DNA of 64,000 nt from Aphrocallistes beatrix (taxonomy: Eukaryota; Porifera; Hexactinellida; Sceptrulophora; Aphrocallistidae). Shown here piece by piece: positions 11,701 to 20,417 of this stretch (its first letter is position 1; every line of letters starts with the position of its first letter). Made by a program: the position numbers and the translations under genes. Below the pieces are notes generated by a model that saw nothing but the letters and a program-made list of their open reading frames with translations, searched no databases and was not told where the DNA came from. The DNA is taken from positions 4,317,723-4,381,722 of the forward strand of contig OY725496.1 of assembly GCA_963281255.1 (NCBI GenBank). Reading direction: 5' to 3'.

Positions 11701-14700
11701 GATGGAAGGTAGGCCACTCAAAGGTATAAATATGTTGATGAGTGAAATAACGATAATGGGTTTGATAACACTCCATCTGGTTAGTTGAGACATCTTCTCT
11801 TTCAAAGTCATTCCAATGATTCTCCCATTCTTCATATCTGCAATCTCCTTGTCAACAATATCTTCATCTCCACGTAGATAAGTGAGAATGTCAAAGGCTC
11901 GGTCTTCCAATCCCTGGTCCACTAACCAGGATGGAGGAGTGGGATTGACTAGCATCAGCAAAAGAAACGCGACTTCTAGAAAGATCGCGGTCACTGCTAA
12001 CCATCGAAACGACACCCAAATACCGATCACATAAATGAGAACCAATCCAGACCTCATCGACAGAGATATGCCACTACAGTAGAACCTTCGTGTGTTGGGT
12101 GTTGCAATCTCTCCCATGTAGACTGAGGTGAGGAATAGAACAGAAGTTTGTACTCCTAACAGGAACCTTCCAACTAGCATGGAGTAGAGGTCATTTGCTA
12201 TGACAGCTGTTAGCCATCCCAGACACCCTGGAAGTGTTGAGAATATCAGAAGAGTTTTCACGTTGAAATATTTTGGAACGAAAGTTAGGAGTGGCAGCGT
12301 TATTACAGAACCTGCGTAAATGGTTGCAGCGAATATTGGTAGAGTGAATTGAGTGATTGCTGTTTGCTGAATGAGAGATTGTGCTGTTGGAGATACATAT
12401 CCACCTTCAAACCCGACCAGCACCATTCCTGTATAACAGGTTATGGCAGAGATAAGTGTGGGGAATATTCTCATTTGCTAAATGGTACGAACTGAATAAG
12501 TCGAGTCAAAGGCAAATAGCCAGGAACGCAGCGCAAGCGAATGTAACGGGTTTGTCCAATGAGTAATTCTGATGGACTTATCGAATAGTCTGATGTTGTT
12601 GTTACAGTGTTATATTGTCAAGTTAAATAACACGAGTTTTAGTTAAAAGCATACATTTTTAAAATATGTATTAATAAAAATCATACTATTGATTGTCCTT
12701 ATAGCTGACCTTTATATACGTATGTATTCCAAAGCCTTTGTAATAAATACATAACAAATATACGTTTACGATGATGGTGCATTTTTGCAGCAAATAAAAC
12801 TTTTTTTACAACAATTAATGCATCTTTTCACCAAATATATATTGTTACACCAAACAATGCATTGTTAGCAACAAATAGTACATTTATATTTTTCTATGAG
12901 ACATAATCATTTTTCTTATAGCGGCATTTTAGTTCAGCTTCTGTGAGAAATACTTTGATCTTTTGAAACTTTAAATGTGTTTCTAATTTTAATTAAACAT
13001 TTTCATTTCATTTTTTCTGCGCTGTAGACTCTCATTAGTTATAGTCATAGGCGCCGAACCCGGGGGGGGCCTGGAGGGCTCAAGCCCCCCCTGGAATCGA
13101 AGATGGCCCTAGACGCAATACAAATTTTAGGGCTGAGCCCCCCCCCCCCCCCCCCTAGAACGCCAAAATTACCCATAGATTTCGAAAAGTTCGGCGCCCC
13201 TGGTTATAGTGACAGATAAGATGTAACAAGAAGTGCTATCTACATCCCTGCGTACGAAATACATGCAAGTAACTCCAGTTATTAGGAATTCCGGATAAGA
13301 CTTACAAATATTGACCGTTGCCTATCGAACGTACTAACGATTGTATAACTATTTGATTATCACACCTTTTATGATAAAATGATATCTCGACGGCTAGTGT
13401 AAGATATTTTCAACCATATTATCTGAGTGAATTAAACTATAAGGCTTATTCTCTTTCTATTTACTACTGAATTAGGAGAATCAATGGAATCAATGGAATT
13501 ATTGTGATTATCAAAAGAGAATCCAGATTCCTGGAAAACTAAAAATTAACTAAAAAACGCTTGCTTGTCAGCCCAAGCAAGCGAAGCGCGCTTGTACTTT
13601 TGAAGTAACAAAATTCCTCAAAATAACAAGGTGCACTTCTACGCCATAAAATAATCATTGAACTGTTGTATTTTACAGTACAGCGCTGATGGGTGTGTTT
13701 TACCAACAGTTCCAATTTGTTGTAATGTCCAAGCCATAACAATGAATTTGAGCTGTTACTGCCATTCTAGTGCATATGTATAATGACCTCGTCTTGCCCT
13801 TTTCATAAAAAATCCGAGCATCAGCCTTTGCCATACAAAAGGTCGCCTTTCTATTAATCTAAACGTACACGTGTGATCCAATTTAAACATACGTATATCG
13901 CATGACCAAAGTACAACCAATTTTTATTTGTTGGTTTACAAGTGATTATTATAAAACTACCCTCAATCGCTCACCATCGTTTCTTTGCAATAATGTAAAA
14001 AATATGCAATAACTGAGCTAGATGGAATTTATTTCTGAATTATTTCTACATACTATTGAGCACTATTCTGTTGAATAAGAAATTAGGTCAACCATGACGA
14101 ACTTTTGAACTTTGCAAAAGAGAAATATTTGATTTTCTGAATTAAATTGCCTGAAAAACTTCTAAATTTGATTTACAAGTTACCTGTGTCAGATTATAAT
14201 TACTGTATGTGACAGCAGCATTTAATGAATTAGTCTATTAGGAAACATTCAAGAGGAATAGCAATAGACAAAACTAAGAAAAATATTCCATATATAGCCA
14301 TCCCGCCTACTTCAACTAGTACGTAGTAGAAGAGTACTATTACGATGACGCAAAGAATACTTCCCATTGCGTGAACAATACAGACGGATACTTCGCGATT
14401 GTTAGCTTCAAATGCTTCTCCTAATAACGCATACACAACTGAATCCATTCCTGAACCAAATGACACTCCATAGACAGCTATATTAAGAATTGGCCAAAAG
14501 CTCAGTTGGTAGCAGAGAGAATAATGTTCATTACTGGAGCAGTGCAGGATGTGCTCCACTACTCCGAAATATATACTCATTGATAGGTGTGACCCCACTA
14601 GGATACTCGTCGTAGTGATGAGTATTCTCTTAAGGTTGAAGCGAGAGACGAGTTGCTGTCCAATGATGTTCCCGACTAGTAACGTGATCGGGAAGAAAAG

Positions 14701-17700
14701 AGCAGCAATGTTAGGAGGCAATCCTTGTTGTTCGGAAAGAATTTGTGACGAAAATGCAACGATGGAAGGTAGACCACTTAGAGGCTTAAAATTGTTGATG
14801 GTTGTGACTATGATAATGGGTTTGATGACACTCCATCTGGTTAGTTGAGACAGCTTCTCTTTCAAAGTTATTCCAATGATTCTCCCATTCTTCATATCTG
14901 CAATCTCCTTGTCAACAATATCTTCATCTCCACGTAGATAAGTGAGAATGTCAAAGGCTCGGTCTTCCAATCCCTGGTCCACTAACCAGGATGGAGGAGT
15001 GGGATTGACTAGCATCAGCAAAAGAAACGCGACTTCTAGAAAGATCGCGGTCACTGCTAACCATCGAAACGACACCCAAATACCGATCACATAAATGAGA
15101 ACCAATCCAGACCTCATCGACAGAGATATGCCACTACAGTAGAACCTTCGTGTGTTGGGTGTTGCAATCTCTCCCATGTAGACTGAAGTGAGGAATAGGA
15201 CAGAAGTTTGTACTCCTAACAGGAACCTCCCTACTAGCATGGAGTAGAGGTCATTTGCTATGACAGCTGTTAGCCATCCCAGACACCCTGGAAGTGTTGA
15301 GAATATCAGAAGAGTTTTCACGTTGAAATATTTTGAAACGAAAGTTAGGAGTGGCAGCGTTATTACAGAACCTGCGTAAATGGTTGCAGCGAATATTGGT
15401 AGAGTGAATTGAGTGATTGCTGTTTGCTGAATGAGAGATTGTGCTGTTGGAGATACATATCCACCTTCAAACCCGACCAGCACCATTCCTGTATAACAGG
15501 TTATGGCAGAGATAAGTGTGGGGACTATTCTCATTTGCTAAATGGTACGAACTGAATAAGTCGAGTCAAGGGCAAATAGCCAGGAACGCAGCGCAAGCGA
15601 ATGTAACGGGTTTGTCCAATGAGTAATTCTGATGGACTTATCGAATAGTCTGATGTTGTTGTTATAGTGTTATATTGTCTGTTGTTATAGTGATTATATT
15701 GCGAAGTTAAATAACACGAGTTTAAATAATTTAGAGTTAAAAGCATACATTTTAAAAATGTCTATTAATAAAAATCACTCTATTGTCCTTATAGCTGCCC
15801 TTTATATGTATTCCAAAGCCTTTGTAATAAATACATAACAAATATACGTTTACCAAGATGGTGTATTTTTACTGCAAATAAAACTTTTTTTGCAACAATT
15901 AATGCATCTTTTCACCAAATTATTTTTTTACACCAAACAATGCATTGTTTGCAACAAATAGTGCATTTATATTTTTTATTTAAAATGATATCTCAACGGC
16001 TAGTGTAGGATATTTTTGATATATTAATATGCAATCATCTACATATACATATTTAACTAACGTCACTGTATGCCTCCGCCATATAATCTGAGTGAATTAA
16101 GCTATACGGCTTATTCTTTCAATGGAATGGAATCAATGGATCAAAATGGAATTATTGTGATTATTAAAAGACAATCCAGATTCCTGGAAAACTAATAATT
16201 CCATCGTAAATTGGACACAGTTTTCGCCAGCCCAAGCAAGCGAAGCGCGCTTGTATTTTTGAAGTAAAAAATTCTTCAAAAAATAAAAAGGGGTGCACAT
16301 CGACGCCATAAAATACTCATTGAACTGTTTCTATTTTGCAGTACAGCACTGATGGGTGTGTTTACCAACAGTTCCAATTTGTTGTAATATCCAAGCCATA
16401 ACGACAAATTTGAGCTGTGGCTGCCATTCTAGTATATGTATGATCAGGGGCGGCGCTAGCGGACTACGATCGGGTGGGCATCAGCAAGGCATCGAATCTG
16501 ATTGGGTGGGCACCTTTGTTTCTACAATTTATATCAGACACCAGTAAGAAAATCTAAGGGTGGGAAAAAGTTGATTATCTTGCCCTTTTCATTAAAAATC
16601 CGAGCATCAGCCTTTGCCATACAAAGGGTCGCCTTTCTATTAATCTAAACGTACACGTGTGATCCAATTTAAACATACGTATATCGCATGACCAAAGCAC
16701 AACCAATTTTCATTTGTTGGTTTACAAGTGATTATTATAAAACCACCCCTCAATCGCTCACCATCGCTTCTTCGCAATAATGTAAAAAATATGTAATAAC
16801 TGAGCTAGATAGAATTTATTTCTGAATTATTTCTACATACTATTGAGCACTATTCTGTTGAATAAGAAATTGGTTGGAATCAAGTGTGGAATTAACCATA
16901 ACAAACTGTTGAACATTGATTATAATTACTGTATGTGACAGCAGCATTTTAATGAATTAGTCTATTAGAAGTTTAAATAATTTAGAGTTAAAAGTATACT
17001 TTTTCAAAAATATGTACAATGTACTAATAAAAATCACACTATTGATTGTCCTTCCCTTTACATATATTCCAAAGCCTAAAACAACCTCTTAAATTGTAAT
17101 TTTACTAGATGAGCTACTAACAATATTGTTGAGGCTGTATCAGTTTAACTATAAAATTTTACTGCTTAAAAGGTATAAAAATTAAAATTTCAAGACATTT
17201 CCATAAACCATCTGTTTCCTCAATTCATAATTCTGAGGGTTTGAATGTATTTCCTTTCACGAAAAGATCTAATTTAGTAGTTATTTGTGTGGGAAATAAT
17301 GAAGTGTTCAAATACTTTTGTCCGGTTAGTATATATGTTATTCAAATTCCCTGATAACCCAAGCGGTCCCTAATTCGAACACTTCTTTTTAGATTCCGGA
17401 AACCAAATCATTTTTTTTCTCTTAATTTTAAATTCGCTATGATCCCAAATTCACAACGTTCTAACAATCTTAATGGTTATAATTTACGATTGTTCATTTT
17501 ACACTTCAATCAATTACATTTCCACTCGTAAGTTAAATGTAGTTATTTCTAATAAAATTTGAAATGAAAAAACAGCTCAATCCAGCCTAATTTTTTTAAA
17601 AATTTATCTTTCTTAAAGCACTACTGTACTTAATTACCTTTCAGAAGTGATTCTCCTGAGATACGTATATCTACCAAAATACACGTTTTTAATTATTTTA

Positions 17701-18074
17701 ACAGAATTCCATTGCAGCTAACCTCTTTCATGTTGTGATAACAAACTTTATATGTAGGTGTGGCGGTGCTTGGTGGTCGTGTGTACATAGCTGGTGGAAA
17801 CGATGGCATCAGTAGGCTCGGTTCAGTTGAATGTTTCGACATTGTGGCTGGGAAATGGAGCACCATTCGTCCTATGTCCACACCTCGAGATGGCGTCTGT
17901 CTATCAGGACTCGGGTCTCGTCTCGTTGCTGTAGGGGGAATCAACGGACCATCTTACCTCAACACTGCGGAAATCTACAACCCAGTTACTGACACTTGGG
18001 AGTTTGTATCTGGTATGCACACGTGTAGAGCCGCTGCTGGACTCGCTGTGATTCCGCCTGTTTTTGACACTTAA
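8745..18074 (+). CDS. BTB-BACK-Kelch protein, KLHL1/4/5 type
   Basis: Exons: 8745-9194, 9262 to about 9702, about 9761-10031, 10189-10418 and 17758-18074. The BTB domain lies at about residues 15-130 (DVILIAGSTEIFGHRAILAA). A BACK domain follows, ending in LECRDLVDEAKRYQLVP, and then come Kelch blades with AVGG, YAVGGYDG, YVFGGNDG and YIAGGNDG motifs. The DLVDEAKRY and GTLMAVGG blocks match KLHL1/4/5. Such proteins are Cul3 ubiquitin-ligase adaptors: BTB binds Cul3 and the Kelch propeller binds substrate. The exon 2/3 junction fits phase only with a GC donor or an unusual site near 9702. The last intron (10419-17757) is 7.3 kb and carries the sugar-transporter array on the other strand. The ATG at 8745 is chosen because the upstream frame runs into the MITE. 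Confidence 0.9.
10497..11053 (-). mobile_element. internally deleted Tc1/mariner-type transposon
   Basis: Both ends carry the inverted repeat GGGTGGGCCATAAATA (10499 onward; reverse complement ending about 11053), next to TA. Between them on the minus strand (about 10823-10633) remains only the transposase C-terminus: CDFFLWGYLKSVVY followed by a REMRRIKSDVLQKVYDNM-type tail. Most of the transposase, including the first catalytic Asp residues, is gone, so the copy is inactive. It sits in the last KLHL intron. Confidence 0.8.
11170..12474 (-). CDS. MFS sugar transporter, nested copy 1
   Basis: This is an intronless ORF of 434 residues with about 12 hydrophobic segments, typical of the SLC2/sugar porter family though shorter than most (450-500). 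It retains GRFLLGVQTSVLFLTSVYMG (the TM4 sugar-porter signature), a PPSWL block after TM6 matching the PETPRWL motif, SGLPSIVAFSSQI in TM7 (aligning with the GINAVMFY region) and GEAFEVNNRE after TM10. The loop 2-3 RXGRR motif is lost (KYFNVKTLL). It probably moves a sugar or polyol across the plasma membrane; the substrate is unknown. It lies antisense inside the last KLHL intron and has its own conserved upstream region, shared with copy 2. Confidence 0.85.
   Translation of the reverse strand: MRIFPTLISAITCYTGMVLVGFEGGYVSPTAQSLIQQTAITQFTLPIFAATIYAGSVITLPLLTFVPKYFNVKTLLIFSTLPGCLGWLTAVIANDLYSMLVGRFLLGVQTSVLFLTSVYMGEIATPNTRRFYCSGISLSMRSGLVLIYVIGIWVSFRWLAVTAIFLEVAFLLLMLVNPTPPSWLVDQGLEDRAFDILTYLRGDEDIVDKEIADMKNGRIIGMTLKEKMSQLTRWSVIKPIIVISLINIFIPLSGLPSIVAFSSQILSEQQGLPPNIAALFFPITLLVGNIIGQQLVSRFNLKRILITTTSIQVGSHLSMSIYFGVVEHILHCSSNEHYSLCYQLSFWPILNIAVYGVSFGSGMDSVVYALLGEAFEVNNREVSVCIFHEVGAAFSLIEILFFYYLLVNIGGLITYGIFFLILAIAIPIEYCLID
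12475..14229. repeat. flank of transporter repeat unit 1
   Basis: This contains the upstream region of copy 1 and the 3' flank of copy 2, all part of the tandem unit. 12475-12890 aligns closely with 15535-15970. 13375-14220 aligns with 15983-16960. A block of about 480 bp (about 12893-13377) has no partner in unit 2 and includes the hAT-like insertion 13046-13202. No gene is supported here. Confidence 0.75.
13046..13202. mobile_element. hAT-type MITE with poly(G)/poly(C) tracts, 157 bp
   Basis: Ends CATAGGCGCCGAAC and GTTCGGCGCCCCTG are inverted repeats of each other with two mismatches. The exact 8-bp duplication GTTATAGT flanks it (13038-13045 and 13203-13210). Inside are a run of G near 13063 and an uninterrupted run of C around 13139-13155 that may form quadruplex or i-motif structures. 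Confidence 0.8.
14230..15534 (-). CDS. MFS sugar transporter, nested copy 2
   Basis: This is a 434-residue intronless ORF, a tandem duplicate of copy 1. Residues 1-380 differ at roughly a dozen positions, several clustered at TM7 (TTINNFKPL against SLINIFIPL). The last 50 residues differ at about 20 positions (VHAMGSILCVIVIVLFYYVL against FHEVGAAFSLIEILFFYYLL) while length and stop are kept. The same sugar-porter landmarks are present. Both frames are open, so both may be functional, with changes in the part of the transporter that lines the pathway (TM7, TM11-12). Confidence 0.85.
   Translation of the reverse strand: MRIVPTLISAITCYTGMVLVGFEGGYVSPTAQSLIQQTAITQFTLPIFAATIYAGSVITLPLLTFVSKYFNVKTLLIFSTLPGCLGWLTAVIANDLYSMLVGRFLLGVQTSVLFLTSVYMGEIATPNTRRFYCSGISLSMRSGLVLIYVIGIWVSFRWLAVTAIFLEVAFLLLMLVNPTPPSWLVDQGLEDRAFDILTYLRGDEDIVDKEIADMKNGRIIGITLKEKLSQLTRWSVIKPIIIVTTINNFKPLSGLPSIVAFSSQILSEQQGLPPNIAALFFPITLLVGNIIGQQLVSRFNLKRILITTTSILVGSHLSMSIYFGVVEHILHCSSNEHYSLCYQLSFWPILNIAVYGVSFGSGMDSVVYALLGEAFEANNREVSVCIVHAMGSILCVIVIVLFYYVLVEVGGMAIYGIFFLVLSIAIPLECFLID
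15535..17757. repeat. flank of transporter unit 2 plus deleted unit 3
   Basis: 15535-16960 repeats the region beside copy 1. At 16938-17080 the sequence has the 3' flank of a transporter (ending GAATTAGTCTATTAG) joined directly to its upstream flank (GTTTAAATAATTTAGAG), with the whole ORF missing: a third unit that lost its gene. The rest, to 17757, is AT-rich intron with no gene. Confidence 0.7.
16445..16570. mobile_element. probable short insertion in unit 2 (hAT-like end)
   Basis: Aligned with unit 1 (around 13788), unit 2 carries about 125 extra bases beginning AGGGGCGGCGCTAGC and ending near GTTGATTATC. The left end resembles CAGGGGCGG hAT termini. The right end is not clearly inverted, so the class is uncertain. 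Confidence 0.45.
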
Positions 18075-18895
18075 ACACTTTAAATTCACTACTTACACTC
18101 AACCAGCGGAGCACAAGTCCTATATGATGTACGCATAGTCTCTATTCCCACATAATGAATGCTATATTTATTGAAGTCAGGGATTGTCAGTTGCAATATT
18201 TTTGAAAATCGTATCTCTTATTCTAATTTCTTATTTGTTCATTTCTGAATCTCAACATATTTTCACTGAATCGTATATAAGTGTATTTTATGATTTCGAA
18301 TGGTCAATCATTTAATCAAGTCTCAATTGAAAAATTATACGTTTAGGGTGTGGTGCACCCAGAGGGGGGCATGAGCACCATGTCCCCAATAGGCTTTCTC
18401 TGGGTACGCCACTGGCATACAGTAACATTACCGTTAAGTTCCTGGGAATTTTCGCGAAGGGGAAACACCCGGACGTGCGGCTGAGGCATTTATTAATAAT
18501 TCATGAAATGACAAAGTTAATTTCTAATTCTATTTTCGTACATGTTTGAGTGAACAATTAAATGTCTGGAGTTGTTTTAGGAGGAAACAATTTTTTGAAT
18601 AGCTCCTGTCCCTACGTTCCTGGACGTGTGAAGTTAGGTATTTTAGATCAGCTTTAAGGCTGGTCTGTCCCGTCTCATTACACTTCTAAATATCTGACAA
18701 TAATAATAATTTGAAAAACTAGTTTTTATTCAATTTAAATACAAAATACTTTCTATTGTCACAAAAAATGATCTCTTTATATATGCGTGACATGTGTTTA
18801 CAAGCACGCGCAGTTCCTCTATTTATTGTTCTAATCACGTTTTATTAAATTTTTCATAATTGTTAAGTTGAAATAGAATAATTACATAAATTTCA
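18075..18895. other. intergenic, KLHL to EF-hand gene
   Basis: AT-rich. Around 18350-18416 there is a weak inverted pair (GCACCCAGAG and CTCTGGGTACGCC) that looks like a degraded MITE. No coding signal. Confidence 0.5.
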
Positions 18896-20220
18896 ATGAT
18901 CAGTGCTAGCGGAACGCCGGGCTACGAGGCGTACTACGGGAGGCATAGGAACAGAGAGGATGCCAAGCTTCGAGACCTGCTCTGCAGATCTGCCGTGCTG
19001 CGGCCTAAAGATAGGGAGAGAGAGGAGAATGAGTGGATTTCTACGAATAAGATTAACTTTAAAGTAATCATTTCACCATTTGCATTTGAAATGATATACT
19101 TGTCATTACTTAATTTTCAATATCCTAGAAGCACGAAGTATCAGCTGCTCCTAATGCCTCTCAATGGAACGCTAATCTCCAGGTTAGTTTGAGCACATTG
19201 TCACTGTTTCTGATCGCGATATGATTATTTTTTACTTCAGAATTCAAGTGACATAACATTTGGTAATACAAGGAATAAGCTGGAGAGTACAGTCATGTCA
19301 GATTTTGTGGAAAAGACTAGCAAGAGGGTTAGCTTGAAATGTGCAACAAAAGTTTTATACAATGTAAATATCTCAAGTTTAAACTTTCCCCTTTAGAGGC
19401 AATCACTCCCACCTCCAGTCCTATGCAGCCTACCTGTAGGTTTATAATTATATTAGCAATGGAATGTAGGAATTTGTAGAAGTTACTACCCACGTTGCTA
19501 TTCACTCCGTGTGCATGATCTAGGACATGTCTTACAAATATGTCGGAGATTTCCAGATGGGCGACTCGATGTATCAGAACCATTTTGATGGAACAATGGT
19601 AATCACAATGGTCTATGACATCATTAGATCTAGTACGTACACTATTGAGTTTCATTACCTAACACTATTCATTAGACTTATCGGGATTGGCTCAGTAAAG
19701 AGAAGGAATTGGAGGTCCCTACAGCTAGGAAACGATCCAAGAGCACGGACTACCAGCGCTCTACTCACTTCATTCTAGGAGATGACCCCACTCCGTAAGT
19801 GAGGTAGAGTACAGAATATGCTCAGTGGAATAGCATTATCTTCACTTTTCAATCTTGATATATGCAATCCTTTATAGTTCTAATCATTATAACTTATTTA
19901 CTATCTTCGGACTTTCTCGTCAGTTTCCATAACATTTAACTCATAGACGTTTTCTTGTTTAGCACTTCTACTGAAACGAAGGTCAGCTTCACCCTTCCAT
20001 CCCTCTCCAACCCGGTCACTGCCATGGGATTGACCAGATTCCCTCACAGCTCCCCGCAGAGACAGAAGTCTACAAGGCCTAGGACTGGCACCGCCAGACT
20101 GCCTCCCGATCCAGACTCGGGGTTTAACCCTGCAGCTCTGTATTCGCCTCAGAAGGAGGAGGGGGGTGCTGCTGGTGTCAGTACCGTTACTCCTAAGGGG
20201 TACAGTCACGTGCTACCAAA
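18896..20220 (+). CDS. four-EF-hand gene, 5' exons (probable same gene as 37368-41764)
   Basis: Exons 18896-19063, 19129-19182, 19241-19327, 19524-19598, 19676-19794 and 19963-20220 join in phase. The product begins MISASGTPGYEAYYG and is rich in Ser, Pro, Arg and Lys with no known domain (for example DWLSKEKELEVPTARKR). The last exon ends at a strong donor, GTAAGTGAT, whose first bases also spell a TAA stop in frame. If spliced, the phase (2 nt left over) matches the acceptor at 37366-37367, making these the N-terminal exons of the EF-hand protein. If not, it is a separate protein of about 253 residues. No AATAAA follows closely. The ryanodine receptor gene starts its 3' end only 198 bp away on the opposite strand. 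Confidence 0.6.
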
Positions 20221-20417
20221 GTAAGTGATTAATATGCCACCATCTCTATTAGGCTTCACCAGCGTGTGTAAATATGTATATTTATGTTTATATTTATGTT
20301 GGGAATCATAACAAATCATAAAAGCCACGAAGGGTAAAACACAAACTGTCTCTATAATAGTAGACATTGAATATCAGGTCTAGCATAGTTTAGGTGCTTA
20401 CTCGAGGTTAGTATTAC

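Noticed and set aside
14230..15534. Second transporter copy as a haplotype assembly artefact
   Set aside because: Divergence is uneven, the two units carry different insertions, and a third deleted unit exists, which fits true tandem duplication better. Read depth would settle it.
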